Shown one piece after another: positions 56,315 to 64,000 of a stretch of 64,000 nucleotides of DNA. The position numbers and the translations under genes are program-made. Numbering within the stretch: position 1 is the first letter of the stretch; each line of letters begins with the position of its first letter. The stretch is from Bog-756 sp963812885 (GTDB lineage Bacteria > Actinomycetota > Acidimicrobiia > Acidimicrobiales > RAAP-2): positions 124,001 through 188,000 of the forward strand of contig CAWEWZ010000002.1 in assembly GCA_963812885.1 (NCBI GenBank), given 5' to 3'. A model generated the notes under the pieces. It did not search any database. It was not told the DNA's origin and worked only from the letters and a program-made list of their open reading frames with translations.

Positions 56315-57738
56315 TCAGACCCCCGATGCGGCAGGGAAGGGCGCCACCGCATCGAAACCGATCGCCTGCCTCGAGGGCGGCCGCCGATCGCAGCACCACC
56401 AGATCGGCATGCTGAGGCCCGACCAGCTGCAGCCCGACCGGCATTCCCGACGACGTCAGCCCGGCGCAGACCGACGCCGCCGGCGACCGGGTCAGGTTGA
56501 ACGGGTAGGTGAACTTGACCCAGTTGTAGTCGGCCGTACCGTTGATCATCCCGGAGCCGTCCAGCGAACGGGGCGGCGGTGCCGCGGCCACCGTGGGGGT
56601 GATCAGCAGCCGCACGTCGTGGAACAGGTCGACCAGCCGGAGATTGAGCGTGTGGCAGGCGTCCTCGGCCCGGACCAGATCCAGCGCAGTGGTCGACGCC
56701 GCGCTGTCGATCACCGTGGCCAGCACCGGGTCGACCCGGTCCCACACCGCGGTCCCCCGCACGCCGGCGTAGGTCCGCAGGTTGTAGACGCCGGCCAGGG
56801 TCAGCCACTCGTCGACCGGATCGGCGTCGAACACGGTCTCCACCTCGACCACCTCGGTCCCGAGCGACGCCATCACCTCGACGGCCCGCTCGCAGATGGC
56901 CAGCACCTCGGCATCGACCTCGGCGTAGCCCAGCGTCGGCGACCACGCCACCTTGCGGGGCGGCTTGGCGTCATCGAGGGTGGCCGTCCACGACGCCTCC
57001 GGCCGGGGCAGGGACCGCAGGTCGCTCGGGTCCGGGCCCACCACCACGTCCAGCGCGGCCACCACGTCGGCCAGACGCCGGGCCATCGGGCCCCGGGTCG
57101 AGAGGTGTCTGCCAATCCGGCGGCTCCGCACCACCACTCGGCACCCGCCCGAGCGAGGGCTTCACGCCGGAGAGCCCGCAGCACGACGAGGGGATCCGGA
57201 TCGACCCGCCGCCGTCGGACCCGGTGGCCAGCGGCACCAACCCGGCGGCGATGGCGGCTGCGCTCCCGCCCGAGGACCCACCCGGCGAGTGGTCGAGGTT
57301 CCACGGGTTGAGCGTCGGGCCGAACACGGTGTTGTCGGTATCCGACTTCCACCCCAGCTCCGGTGTGTTGGTCTTCCCCACCACCACGCACCCGGCCGCC
57401 ACCAGCCGGGCCACCATGGCCGAGTCGGCAGCTGCCGCCGAACCGTCGACGAAGGCGGCGGAGCCGTGGGTGGTGACGAAGCCGGCGGCGTCCTCCAGAT
57501 CCTTCACCCCGAGCGGGATACCGGCCAGCGGGCCGGGGTCGACACCGGCAGCCACCTTGCGGTCGATGCCGGCGGCAGCCGTGCGGGCCCGCTCCTCGTC
57601 CACGGCCACGAACGCATTCAGCCGCGGATTGTGCTTGCTGATCTGATCCAGCGCGTGATCGACCAGCGAGGCTGCAGTCAGCTCGCCGCCGCGCACCTGG
57701 TGCGCCAAATCGACCACCGACTGGCGACGAAAGTCCAT
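56315..57738 (-). CDS. Amidase (amidase signature family), two frameshifts
   Basis: About 475 residues. The start MDFRRQSVVDLAHQVRGGEL (57738) is preferred to an upstream in-frame ATG at 57831. The catalytic Lys lies in LGVKDLEDAAG, and the Ser-cisSer pair in PGGSSGGSAAA followed by GSDGGGSIRIPSSCCGLSGV, so the Ser-Ser-Lys triad is complete. The frame changes near 57110 and again near 56375, where it leads to the typical ending AIGFDAVAPFPAASGV with a stop at 56315. The substrate amide is unknown; the gene is divergent from a VOC protein gene. Confidence 0.9.
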
Positions 57739-57829
57739 GGCTCGACCGTACAGGCGAAGGAGGACGGTCACAACCGGACCCTGGACGGCGGGTTCGACAA
57801 CCTGGGGCGTCGGGAAGCAATGTGTGCCC

Positions 57830-58705
57830 ATGTCAGGAACGACGATCGACGGTGTCGTGCTCGATCACGTGGCCCACGCCGTGCACCAGTGGCGGGACGT
57901 GTGGCACCGGTATGCCGTCGACCTCGGTGCCGATTGGAGCTCCGGCGGACTGGCCACCGGGTTTGCACCCGGCCAGATCGAGTTCGCCAACGGCGCCCGG
58001 CTCGAGCTCCTCATGCCCAACGACGTCGAGGCCAACGACTTCCTCCACCGGTTCCTCGCCCACAACGGGCCCGGGCCCCATCACCTGACCTTCAAGGTTC
58101 CCGACCTGGTCCTGGCCATCGAGCAGATCCGCCACGCCGGGTACGAGCCCATCGGCATCGATCTCAGCGCCCCCGAGTGGATGGAGGCGTTCATCCACCC
58201 GAAGCAGGCCACCGGAGTCGTGGTCCAGCTGGCCCAGGCGCCCAGCCCGTGGACCGGTCCCCCGCCCGACGGCTTCCCGACCGAGAAGCGACAGCGACCG
58301 GACGGGACCGGGCCCGCCCGACCCGGTGCTCTGCGATTCGCGACCCACGCCGTCGCCGACCTCGAGGTGGCCACTCCCCTCTTCGTGGGACTCCTCGGCG
58401 CCGACGTGACGGCCCAGGGGATCGACGCCGACCACCGCTGGATGGAACTGTCCTGGGGTGGGCCGATGGGACTCCGCCTGGTCAGCCCCACCGGCGGTTC
58501 GCCGTCCCCACTCGTCCACTGGCTCGGCCGGCCGCAGCGGCCGGATCCACCATCTCGAATTCGACATCGAGGACCCCGGGGAGGTCCCCGGGGCCTGCCT
58601 CGACGGAGGGCATGCCCCTCGGTGCCGACGGGGCGCACCGGCGCCACCTGGGTCATCCCGCCGGAGGAGAACGAGGGGATGCGGCTGGTGCTCCGAGGCG
58701 GGTGA
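57830..58705 (+). CDS. Two-domain VOC-family protein (two frameshifts)
   Basis: MSGTTIDGVVLDHVAHAVHQ starts a tandem glyoxalase-fold protein of about 290 residues. Domain 1 has LDHVAHAVHQWRDVW, GQIEFANGARLELLMPN and GPGPHHLTFKV; domain 2 begins LRFATHAVADLEVATPLFVG, then WMELSWGGPMGLRLVSP. Near 58545 the frame moves and continues GRIHHLEFDIEDPGEVPGA; it returns near 58620 to GATWVIPPEENEGMRLVLRG. Domain 1 His and Glu positions fit a metal site (DHVAHAVH, HHLTFK), so a methylmalonyl-CoA epimerase or dioxygenase type activity is possible; the exact reaction is not known. Confidence 0.8.
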   Translation: MSGTTIDGVVLDHVAHAVHQWRDVWHRYAVDLGADWSSGGLATGFAPGQIEFANGARLELLMPNDVEANDFLHRFLAHNGPGPHHLTFKVPDLVLAIEQIRHAGYEPIGIDLSAPEWMEAFIHPKQATGVVVQLAQAPSPWTGPPPDGFPTEKRQRPDGTGPARPGALRFATHAVADLEVATPLFVGLLGADVTAQGIDADHRWMELSWGGPMGLRLVSPTGGSPSPLVHWLGRPQRPDPPSRIRHRGPRGGPRGLPRRRACPSVPTGRTGATWVIPPEENEGMRLVLRGG

Positions 58706-58789
58706 GCCGGGCGGTGCGAGGTTGACCGCCGGAAGAGGGCCGGCCGGGCCGGATCCAACCGGTCGGGCAGGGCCGGTAGCCTGACTGCC

Positions 58790-59407
58790 GTGGCCGACCA
58801 GACCGACGACAGCGCCCGGGAGCTGCGCCGGGAGGCACGCGCCACCAAGCGGGCCATCGACAAGCTCGACCCCCGCGAGCGTCGCTTCTCGCTCCTCGCC
58901 TCGATCGCCGCCGTGCTGTTCGGCGTGGCCATCTACTTCGTCGAAACCGACAACAAGAACTTCCGTCTGGCCAAGGGTCAGCTCACCCCGCAGACGACGC
59001 TCATCCTGGGTATCGCCTGCGGCGCGCTGCTCTTCGGTGCCACCTATCTGGGCCGGCGGGCGCCGGTCGGTTTCGTCGCCCTGTTCACCTTCTTGATGTT
59101 CGGCACCTCCACCATCTTCCTCGGGTTGCCCTTCCTCGCCCTCGCCGCCTGGCTCCTGTACCGCTCGTACAAGATGCAAAAGGAGGGGGCGGCCAAGCTG
59201 CGGGCCGAACGGTCGCAGGCCACCTCGCGACCGGCGACCAAGCGGGCCGGCTCCGGGCCGGCCCGCCCGTCGGCCGGGTCGGCGGGTTCCCGCAAGAAAG
59301 GACCCGCCCGACCCGAGGCCAACAAGCGCTACACGCCGAAACGTCCCCCGCCGCCGGCACCGAAGCCCTCCCGTCGCGAACGCAAGGCCACCGAGGCCGC
59401 CGACTGA
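58790..59407 (+). CDS. Conserved actinobacterial membrane protein with basic C-terminal tail
   Basis: 205 residues from GTG 58790: MADQTDDSARELRREARAT, with three predicted transmembrane helices (FSLLASIAAVLFGVAIYFV; TTLILGIACGALLFGATYLG; GFVALFTFLMFGTSTIFLGL with the overlapping ALAAWLLYR). It ends with an 80-residue Lys/Arg/Pro/Ser-rich tail (KRAGSGPARPSAG ... KRYTPKRPPPPAP) that resembles nucleic-acid or cell-wall-associated disordered tails. No catalytic motif. Unknown function. Confidence 0.8.
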   Translation: MADQTDDSARELRREARATKRAIDKLDPRERRFSLLASIAAVLFGVAIYFVETDNKNFRLAKGQLTPQTTLILGIACGALLFGATYLGRRAPVGFVALFTFLMFGTSTIFLGLPFLALAAWLLYRSYKMQKEGAAKLRAERSQATSRPATKRAGSGPARPSAGSAGSRKKGPARPEANKRYTPKRPPPPAPKPSRRERKATEAAD

Positions 59408-59427
59408 CCCCGCCGGCCGGCCGACGG

Positions 59428-60115
59428 TCAGTTCGACTCGGTGACCAGCGCCGAGCGCAGCAACTCGAGGATCTCGTTCCTCCGGCGCACCAGCGAACGG
59501 GCGGTGGGTTCCTCACCGAAGGCGCGCAGCACGTCGACCTCGGTCAGCATCCCGGTCACGGTGGAGTAGATGGCCAACAACAGCAGCTTGGGCTCATGCC
59601 GTCGCATATGGCCGGCGTCCATCTCCGCCTCCAGGAACTCGGTGGCCCGGGTCACCAGGGGTTCGAGCGCCACCACCAGGCGGGTGGCGGCCGGCGTACC
59701 CAGGCGACCCATCTCACGCACCAGCCCGAGCAGCTCCGGTCGTCGGGCGGCCAGGCGGAACACCGACCGCACCACGGCCTCGACCCGTGACCACCCGGTG
59801 CCCGCCCCGGCCAACGAGGCTTCGAGTGCGGTCGACAGCTCGACCGCACTCCGGTCGATCACGGCTTCGAGCAGCACCTCCTTGGACGGGAACCAGTAGA
59901 GGATGGTCTGCTTGCGGATCTCGAGCCCGGCGGCCAGTGCATCGAGCGACGAGGCGTCGTAACCCCGGGTGGCGAACGAGGCCAGGGCGGCATCGAGGAT
60001 CCGCTCCGAGGTGCTCGCCGCGCTCGGTCGCCGGCCGCCCCCCGGCCGGCTGCCGTCGGGTCCGGCTCCGCTCCCGTCCCGGGGTCTGGCCTCCGGCGAT
60101 GCTCGACTCGGTCAC
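59428..60115 (-). CDS. TetR-family transcriptional regulator (one frameshift)
   Basis: GTG start at 60115 gives MTESSIAGGQTPGRERSRTR. The frame changes in the GGGGGG run near 60035, restoring RPSAASTSERILDAALASFA, TRGYDASSLDALAAGLEIRK and QTILYWFPSKEVLLEAVIDR, the HTH region. The ligand domain follows (LEASLAGAGTGWSRVEAVVR; EFLEAEMDAGHMRRHEPKLL), ending VTESN at 59428. About 228 residues. It is divergent from the acyl reductase gene with a palindrome between them, so it likely represses that operon and itself. Confidence 0.87.
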
Positions 60116-60116
60116 T

Positions 60117-60128
60117 TACCATATGGTA
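60117..60128. promoter_or_regulatory. Perfect 12-bp palindrome, candidate TetR operator
   Basis: TACCATATGGTA at 60117-60128 is a perfect palindrome lying between the TetR start (60115) and the acyl reductase start (60139), which are only 23 bases apart. It would be at or beside the transcription starts of both genes. Operator function is inferred. Confidence 0.6.
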
Positions 60129-60138
60129 GACAGATCCG

Positions 60139-62584
60139 GTGACCGGCGTCCGTGACTCACTGAGCGGCAAGCAGTTCTTCGTCACCGGCGCCACCGGGTT
60201 CCTGGGAACGGCCCTGGTCGAGCGGCTGCTCCGCAGCGTCCCCGACAGCCGGGTGGTCCTGCTCATCCGCCCGGGTCGCCGGGCCACGCCCCAGCAGCGG
60301 GCGACCCGGGAGATCCTCAAGAACGACTGCTTCGACCGGCTGCGCGAGGAGCACGGCGACCGCTTCGACGCCGAGGTGGCCGCCCGGGTGTCGTCGGTGG
60401 CCGGCGATGTGGCCACCGACGGACTCGGCCTGGACGACGACGGCCTGCAGCTGCTGTCCGAGTGCGACCTGGTCGTCCACTCGGCCGCCGCCGTCAGCTT
60501 CGACTCGCCCCTCGACGCCGCCGTCGAGGTCAATCTGCTCGGCCCGTCCCGGGTGGCCGCGGCGGTGGCCGCGGCCCGCCAACGGGCCGCCGACCAGGGA
60601 CGCCGGGGCCCGGTCCACTTCCTCCCGGTGTCGACGGCCTATGTGGCCGGGACCCACCAGGGCGAGGCCCGGGAGGAGCTCCTCGACGGCAACCCGTTCA
60701 CCGTCGACGTCGACTGGCGGACCGAGGTAGACGCCGCCCGGCGCCAACGCAGCGATTTCGACGCCCAGTCGCGGGGATCGGCCCGCCTGGCCACCTTCGC
60801 CAAGGAGGCACGCCGGGACCTCGGCGGCGCCGGGCTGCATCTCCTGGCCGAGCGGGCCGAGCGCCTCCGGGAGGACTGGGTCAAGAAGCAGATGGTCTCC
60901 TCGGGCCAGGCCCGGGCCCAGTCGCTCGGGTGGCCCGACGCCTACCCCTACACCAAGGCCCTGGGCGAGCGGGCGCTGGTCTCCCAATTCGGGGACACCG
61001 TCCCGATGACCATCATCCGCCCGTCGATCATCGAATCGGCGTTGGCCGAGCCCCGGCCGGGATGGATACGCGGCTTCCGCATGGCCGAGCCGATCATCGT
61101 CTCCTACGCCCGCGGACTGCTGCGGGAGTTCCCCGGCGTCCCCGAAGGGGTAACCGACGTGATCCCGGTCGACCTGGTGGTGGCGGCCATCATCGCCGTG
61201 GCCGCCGAAGCCGTGGTCAGTCCCCCCGATGAGTACCGGGGCCCGAGCGTGTACCACGTCGCCTCCGGGGTCCGGAACCCGTTCCGCTACGGACGCCTGG
61301 TCGACCTGGTCCAGGGTTGGTTCCTCGAGCACCCCCTCTACGACGCCGACGGCCAGCCCATCGTCGTGCCGGCGTGGTCCTTCCCGGGTCGCGGCCGGGT
61401 GCAGCGCCAACTGTCGCGGGCCAGCAAGGCCATGGACCTGGCCGAGAAGGTGGTGGGTTCGCTCCCCATCCGCGGCCGCCAGGCGGCGTGGATGGCCGCC
61501 CTCGAGGAGAAGCACCTCCTGGCCGACCGCGCCCTCGGCTACGTCGAGCTGTACGGGGCCTACACCGAGACCGAGGCCCGCTACCGGGTCGACCGGCTGA
61601 TGGCCCTGTGGGACCGGATGGACGGTGACGACCGGAGCACGTTCTGCTTCGACCCCGCCGCCGTCGACTGGGATTCCTACGTCCGGGACGTCCACCTGCC
61701 CTCGGTCATCGAGCACGCCCGGGTCCGCACGTCGCCGGGACGGTCCACCCAGCCCAGCCGTACCGATCGGGCCCGCAAGGCGATCCTCTCCCCCGACCGG
61801 CATCTGGCCGCCTTCGACCTCGAGAACACCCTCATCGCCTCCAACGTGGTCGACTCCTACGCCTGGCTGGCCTCGCGGCACCTCCCCGCGGCCGAGCGAG
61901 CCGCCTTCGTGGCCGACCTCGTGCGTGAGGCACCGTCACTGCTCGTCCTCGACCGGCGTGACCGGGGCGACTTCCTGCGGACCTTCTACCGGCGCTACGA
62001 GGGCGCCCCCGTCGACCGACTCCGCGACGACGGCTGGGAGCTCTTCTCGCACCTCCTGTTGGCCAAGTCGTTCCCGGCCGGGATCGCCCGGGTCCGCCAG
62101 CACCGGGCCCTCGGCCACCGCACCATCCTGATCACCGGTGCCCTCGACCTGGTGGTCGAGCCCCTGCGCCCGCTGTTCGACGACATCGTCTGCGCCCGTC
62201 TGGGCGAGGTCGACGGCAAGTTCACCGGCCGTCTCGAGGAGCTCCCGCCCATCGGCGAGGCCCGCGCCCTGGTCCTCGGCGACTACGCCGAGTCCGAGGG
62301 TCTCCAGCTGGAGGAGTCGATGGCCTACGCCGACTCGGCCAGCGACCTGCCCATGCTCGAGGCCGTGGGCTTCCCGGTGGCGGTCAATCCCGAGGCCAAG
62401 CTGGCCGCCATCGCCCGCCGTCGGGGCTGGCACGTCGAACACTGGTCGAAGGCCGACGGCGGGTCGCAGCCCCCGCTCCCCCTGGGGCCGGTCGACCGCC
62501 GGGACTCGCACCGGCGCGGGTACACCAGCCAGGCCTCGCTGGCCGGGGCGGCCCGGCGGTCCAGCCTCGGGCGTGCGGCGATGA
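60139..62584 (+). CDS. Fatty acyl reductase-type SDR fused to HAD-IB-like domain
   Basis: MTGVRDSLSGKQFFVTGATG FLG begins at GTG 60139. The N-terminal 500 or so residues form an extended SDR of the male-sterility/fatty acyl-CoA reductase type: the TGATGFLG cofactor loop, YPYTKALGERALV (Tyr-x-x-x-Lys), a C-terminal sterile-like domain WSFPGRGRVQRQLSRASKAM and AAWMAALEEKHLL. A HAD-IB domain follows with FDLENTLIAS, ITGALDLVV and YADSASDLPMLEAVGF. Motif I has Glu in place of the second Asp (D-x-E), suggesting altered phosphatase activity. No stop is found between it and the next gene; an ATGA overlap would be recovered by a single-base change. It would reduce a fatty acyl-CoA to aldehyde or alcohol; that is inference. 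Confidence 0.83.
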
Positions 62585-63817
62585 AGGCCCTCGTCCTCGA
62601 GCGCAATGTGCCCCGCTTCGCCGCCTCCCGGGTGGCATCGCTGCTCGGTTCGGGCCGGGGCGCCGGCGTCGGGCCCCTCCAGCTCCTCGACGCCGACCCC
62701 CCCGGGCTTCCCGCCGGGGACTGGTTCCATCTCCGCCCGCTGCTCTCGGGCATCTGCGGATCCGACCTGGCCACCCTGGACGGGCGCAGCTCCCGGTACT
62801 TCGAGGACATGGTCAGCTTTCCCTTCGTGCCCGGCCACGAAGTGGTCGGGGTGCTCGAGTCCGGGGGGACCGACCACGCCGGCACTCCGTTGGCGCCGGG
62901 CACCCGGGCGGTCATCGAGCCGGTGCTGGGGTGCGCCCCCCGGCACATCCACCCGCGTGTGTCCGCAGTGTGCAGCCGGGCACACCGGCCTGTGCGGGAA
63001 CGTGGCCTTCGGCGACATCGAACCCGGCCTGCAGACGGGGTTCTGCGCCGATACCGGCGGCGGTTGGTCCCACGCCGGGCTGGCGGCGCACTCCTCCCAG
63101 CTCCACGCCGTACCGGACGGGTTCTCCGACGAGGACGGCGTGATGGTGGAGCCGACCGCCTGTGCCGTCCACGCCGTGCTCACCGGCGGAGTGGCCGACG
63201 GCGACACGGTGGCCGTCATCGGGGCCGGCACCCTCGGCCTGGCCGTGGTGGCCGCCCTCGCCCACGTGGTCCGGCCGGCGACCGAATGCACCGTGATGGT
63301 GGGCGCCAAGCATCCCCGCCAGCGGAACCTGGCCGAGACGCTGGGCGCCGACGCCGTGGTGGCACCCGACCAGCTGGCCCGGGCCGTGCGGCGACGCTCG
63401 GGATCGCTGGTGCTGGCCGGTCGCCTCACCAACGGGGCCGACGTGGTCTTCGACTGCGTCGGCACGTCGGAGTCGCTGACCCATGCCCTGGCCATGGTCC
63501 GTCCCCGCGGCCGGGTCGTGCTGGTGGGCATGCCCGGTCGGGTCTCGATCGACCTGGCGCCGCTGTGGCACCGCGAGCTCACCGTGGTGGGCGCCTACGC
63601 CTACGGCGCCGAGTCGTCCACGTCCACTCTGGACACGCCGCGCAGTTTCGAGCTGGCCATCGACCTCGTGGCCTCCGCCGGGCTCGGCTCGCTGGTCAGC
63701 GCGGCCTACCCGCTCGAGCGCTACGAGGAGGCCATCGGCCACGCCGGCGCCGCCGGCCGACGCGGCGCGGTCAAGGTGGTCTTCGATCTGCGCAAACCGA
63801 AAGGAAGCACCCGATGA
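62581..63817 (+). CDS. Zinc-dependent alcohol dehydrogenase (one frameshift)
   Basis: MDR-superfamily enzyme. MKALVLERNVPRFAASRVAS starts at 62581. The catalytic zinc site is SGICGSDLATLDG and VPGHEVVGVLES. The frame changes near 62945; then CPQCAAGHTGLCGNV is the structural-zinc-like cluster, with the NAD(P) loop VAVIGAGTLGLAVVAAL and GADVVFDCVGTSESL. About 410 residues. It follows the acyl reductase gene directly, so the two may interconvert the product aldehyde and alcohol. A downstream start overlaps the stop (ATGA at 63814). Confidence 0.87.
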
Positions 63818-64000
63818 GCCCCAGGCCCGGATTCGTGCTCGAGGTCGATCGCTCCACGCCGCCGACCCTGTTCTGGCACGGGGAACGGTTCAGCCTCGAG
63901 CGGCTGCCCGAGGGCAGCCGGGTCATCTACGCTCCCGAGCCGGTCGACCCGTTGAAGGATGCCCCGGCCGCCATCCGCTCGGCCCTCAACCATCCGGTGG
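63814..64000 (+). CDS. LarA/DUF2088-like protein (N-terminal part, truncated by window)
   Basis: The ATG at 63814 overlaps the alcohol dehydrogenase stop. Visible residues begin MSPRPGFVLEVDRSTPPTLF then LERLPEGSRVIYAPEPVDPL. The pattern resembles the N-terminal domain of LarA-type lactate racemase homologues, which use a nickel pincer cofactor for racemisation of hydroxy acids. The gene runs off the right edge after about 62 residues, and no catalytic residues are included, so the assignment is tentative. Confidence 0.6.
   Translation, partial: MSPRPGFVLEVDRSTPPTLFWHGERFSLERLPEGSRVIYAPEPVDPLKDAPAAIRSALNHPV

Overview
The window is very GC-rich bacterial DNA, with G or C at most third codon positions. 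Its gene set is that of an actinobacterium: a phosphatidylinositol mannoside (PIM) block (pgsA, patA, pimA) beside thrS, a HIT-family Ap4A phosphorylase, pdxS, pdxT and yebC; a mycothiol ligase (mshC); an F420-dependent NADP reductase; and an InhA-type enoyl reductase. Together with many acyl-CoA, NTF2-like and VOC-type catabolic genes this fits a non-mycobacterial actinobacterium, possibly Acidimicrobiia. The class is inference.

Layout. 1-14.7 kb: leftward housekeeping block yebC-pdxT-pdxS, a divergent YceI/MarR pair, an M48 protease, pimA, a PAS-GGDEF cyclase, patA, pgsA, a VOC protein, HIT, thrS, mshC and npdG. 14.8-21.2 kb: fabI/inhA, two NTF2-like proteins, an acyl-CoA dehydrogenase-type flavoprotein, an aldehyde dehydrogenase, a TetR regulator and a nitronate monooxygenase-like protein, a likely catabolic cluster. 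21.3-27.4 kb: a peptide ABC transporter whose fused ATPase faces the permease and binding-protein genes. 27.6-39.9 kb: flavoprotein reductase, secreted esterase, MFS carrier, NHL-repeat protein, alpha-L-rhamnosidase, aquaporin, epoxide hydrolase-like protein, a 37-residue zinc-ribbon protein and several gene remnants. 39.9-47.1 kb: tandem DivIVA-motif protein, cytochrome P450, formylglycine-generating enzyme, diacylglycerol kinase-like protein, a zinc-ribbon protein behind a LexA-like box, a small secreted protein and an amidohydrolase. 47.7-53.1 kb: mobile and accessory DNA with a complete IS21-family element (exact 7-bp target duplication), a STAS protein, a short cation-efflux-like protein, an IS30 remnant and an immunity-like fragment. 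53.1-64 kb: CsbD, PRC-barrel, an ABC exporter, tRNA-Val(CAC), amidase, tandem VOC protein, and a TetR-controlled cassette of fatty acyl reductase/HAD, zinc alcohol dehydrogenase and a LarA-like protein.

About half of the long genes change reading frame once or more by a single base, often in or beside G/C runs, and this includes genes that should be essential such as thrS. The likeliest explanation is residual indel error in the assembly rather than gene death, so these are annotated as CDS with the approximate breakpoints. Real decay is called only where there is a large deletion or in-frame stop substitutions (carbonic anhydrase, beta-propeller, thioesterase and IS30 remnants).

The best candidates for something new are the TetR/palindrome-controlled acyl reductase-HAD + alcohol dehydrogenase + LarA-like cassette at the right edge, the c-di-GMP cyclase embedded in the PIM operon, and several small proteins (37-aa zinc ribbon, 60-aa zinc ribbon with a LexA-like box, 30-aa membrane peptide, tandem DivIVA-motif protein).
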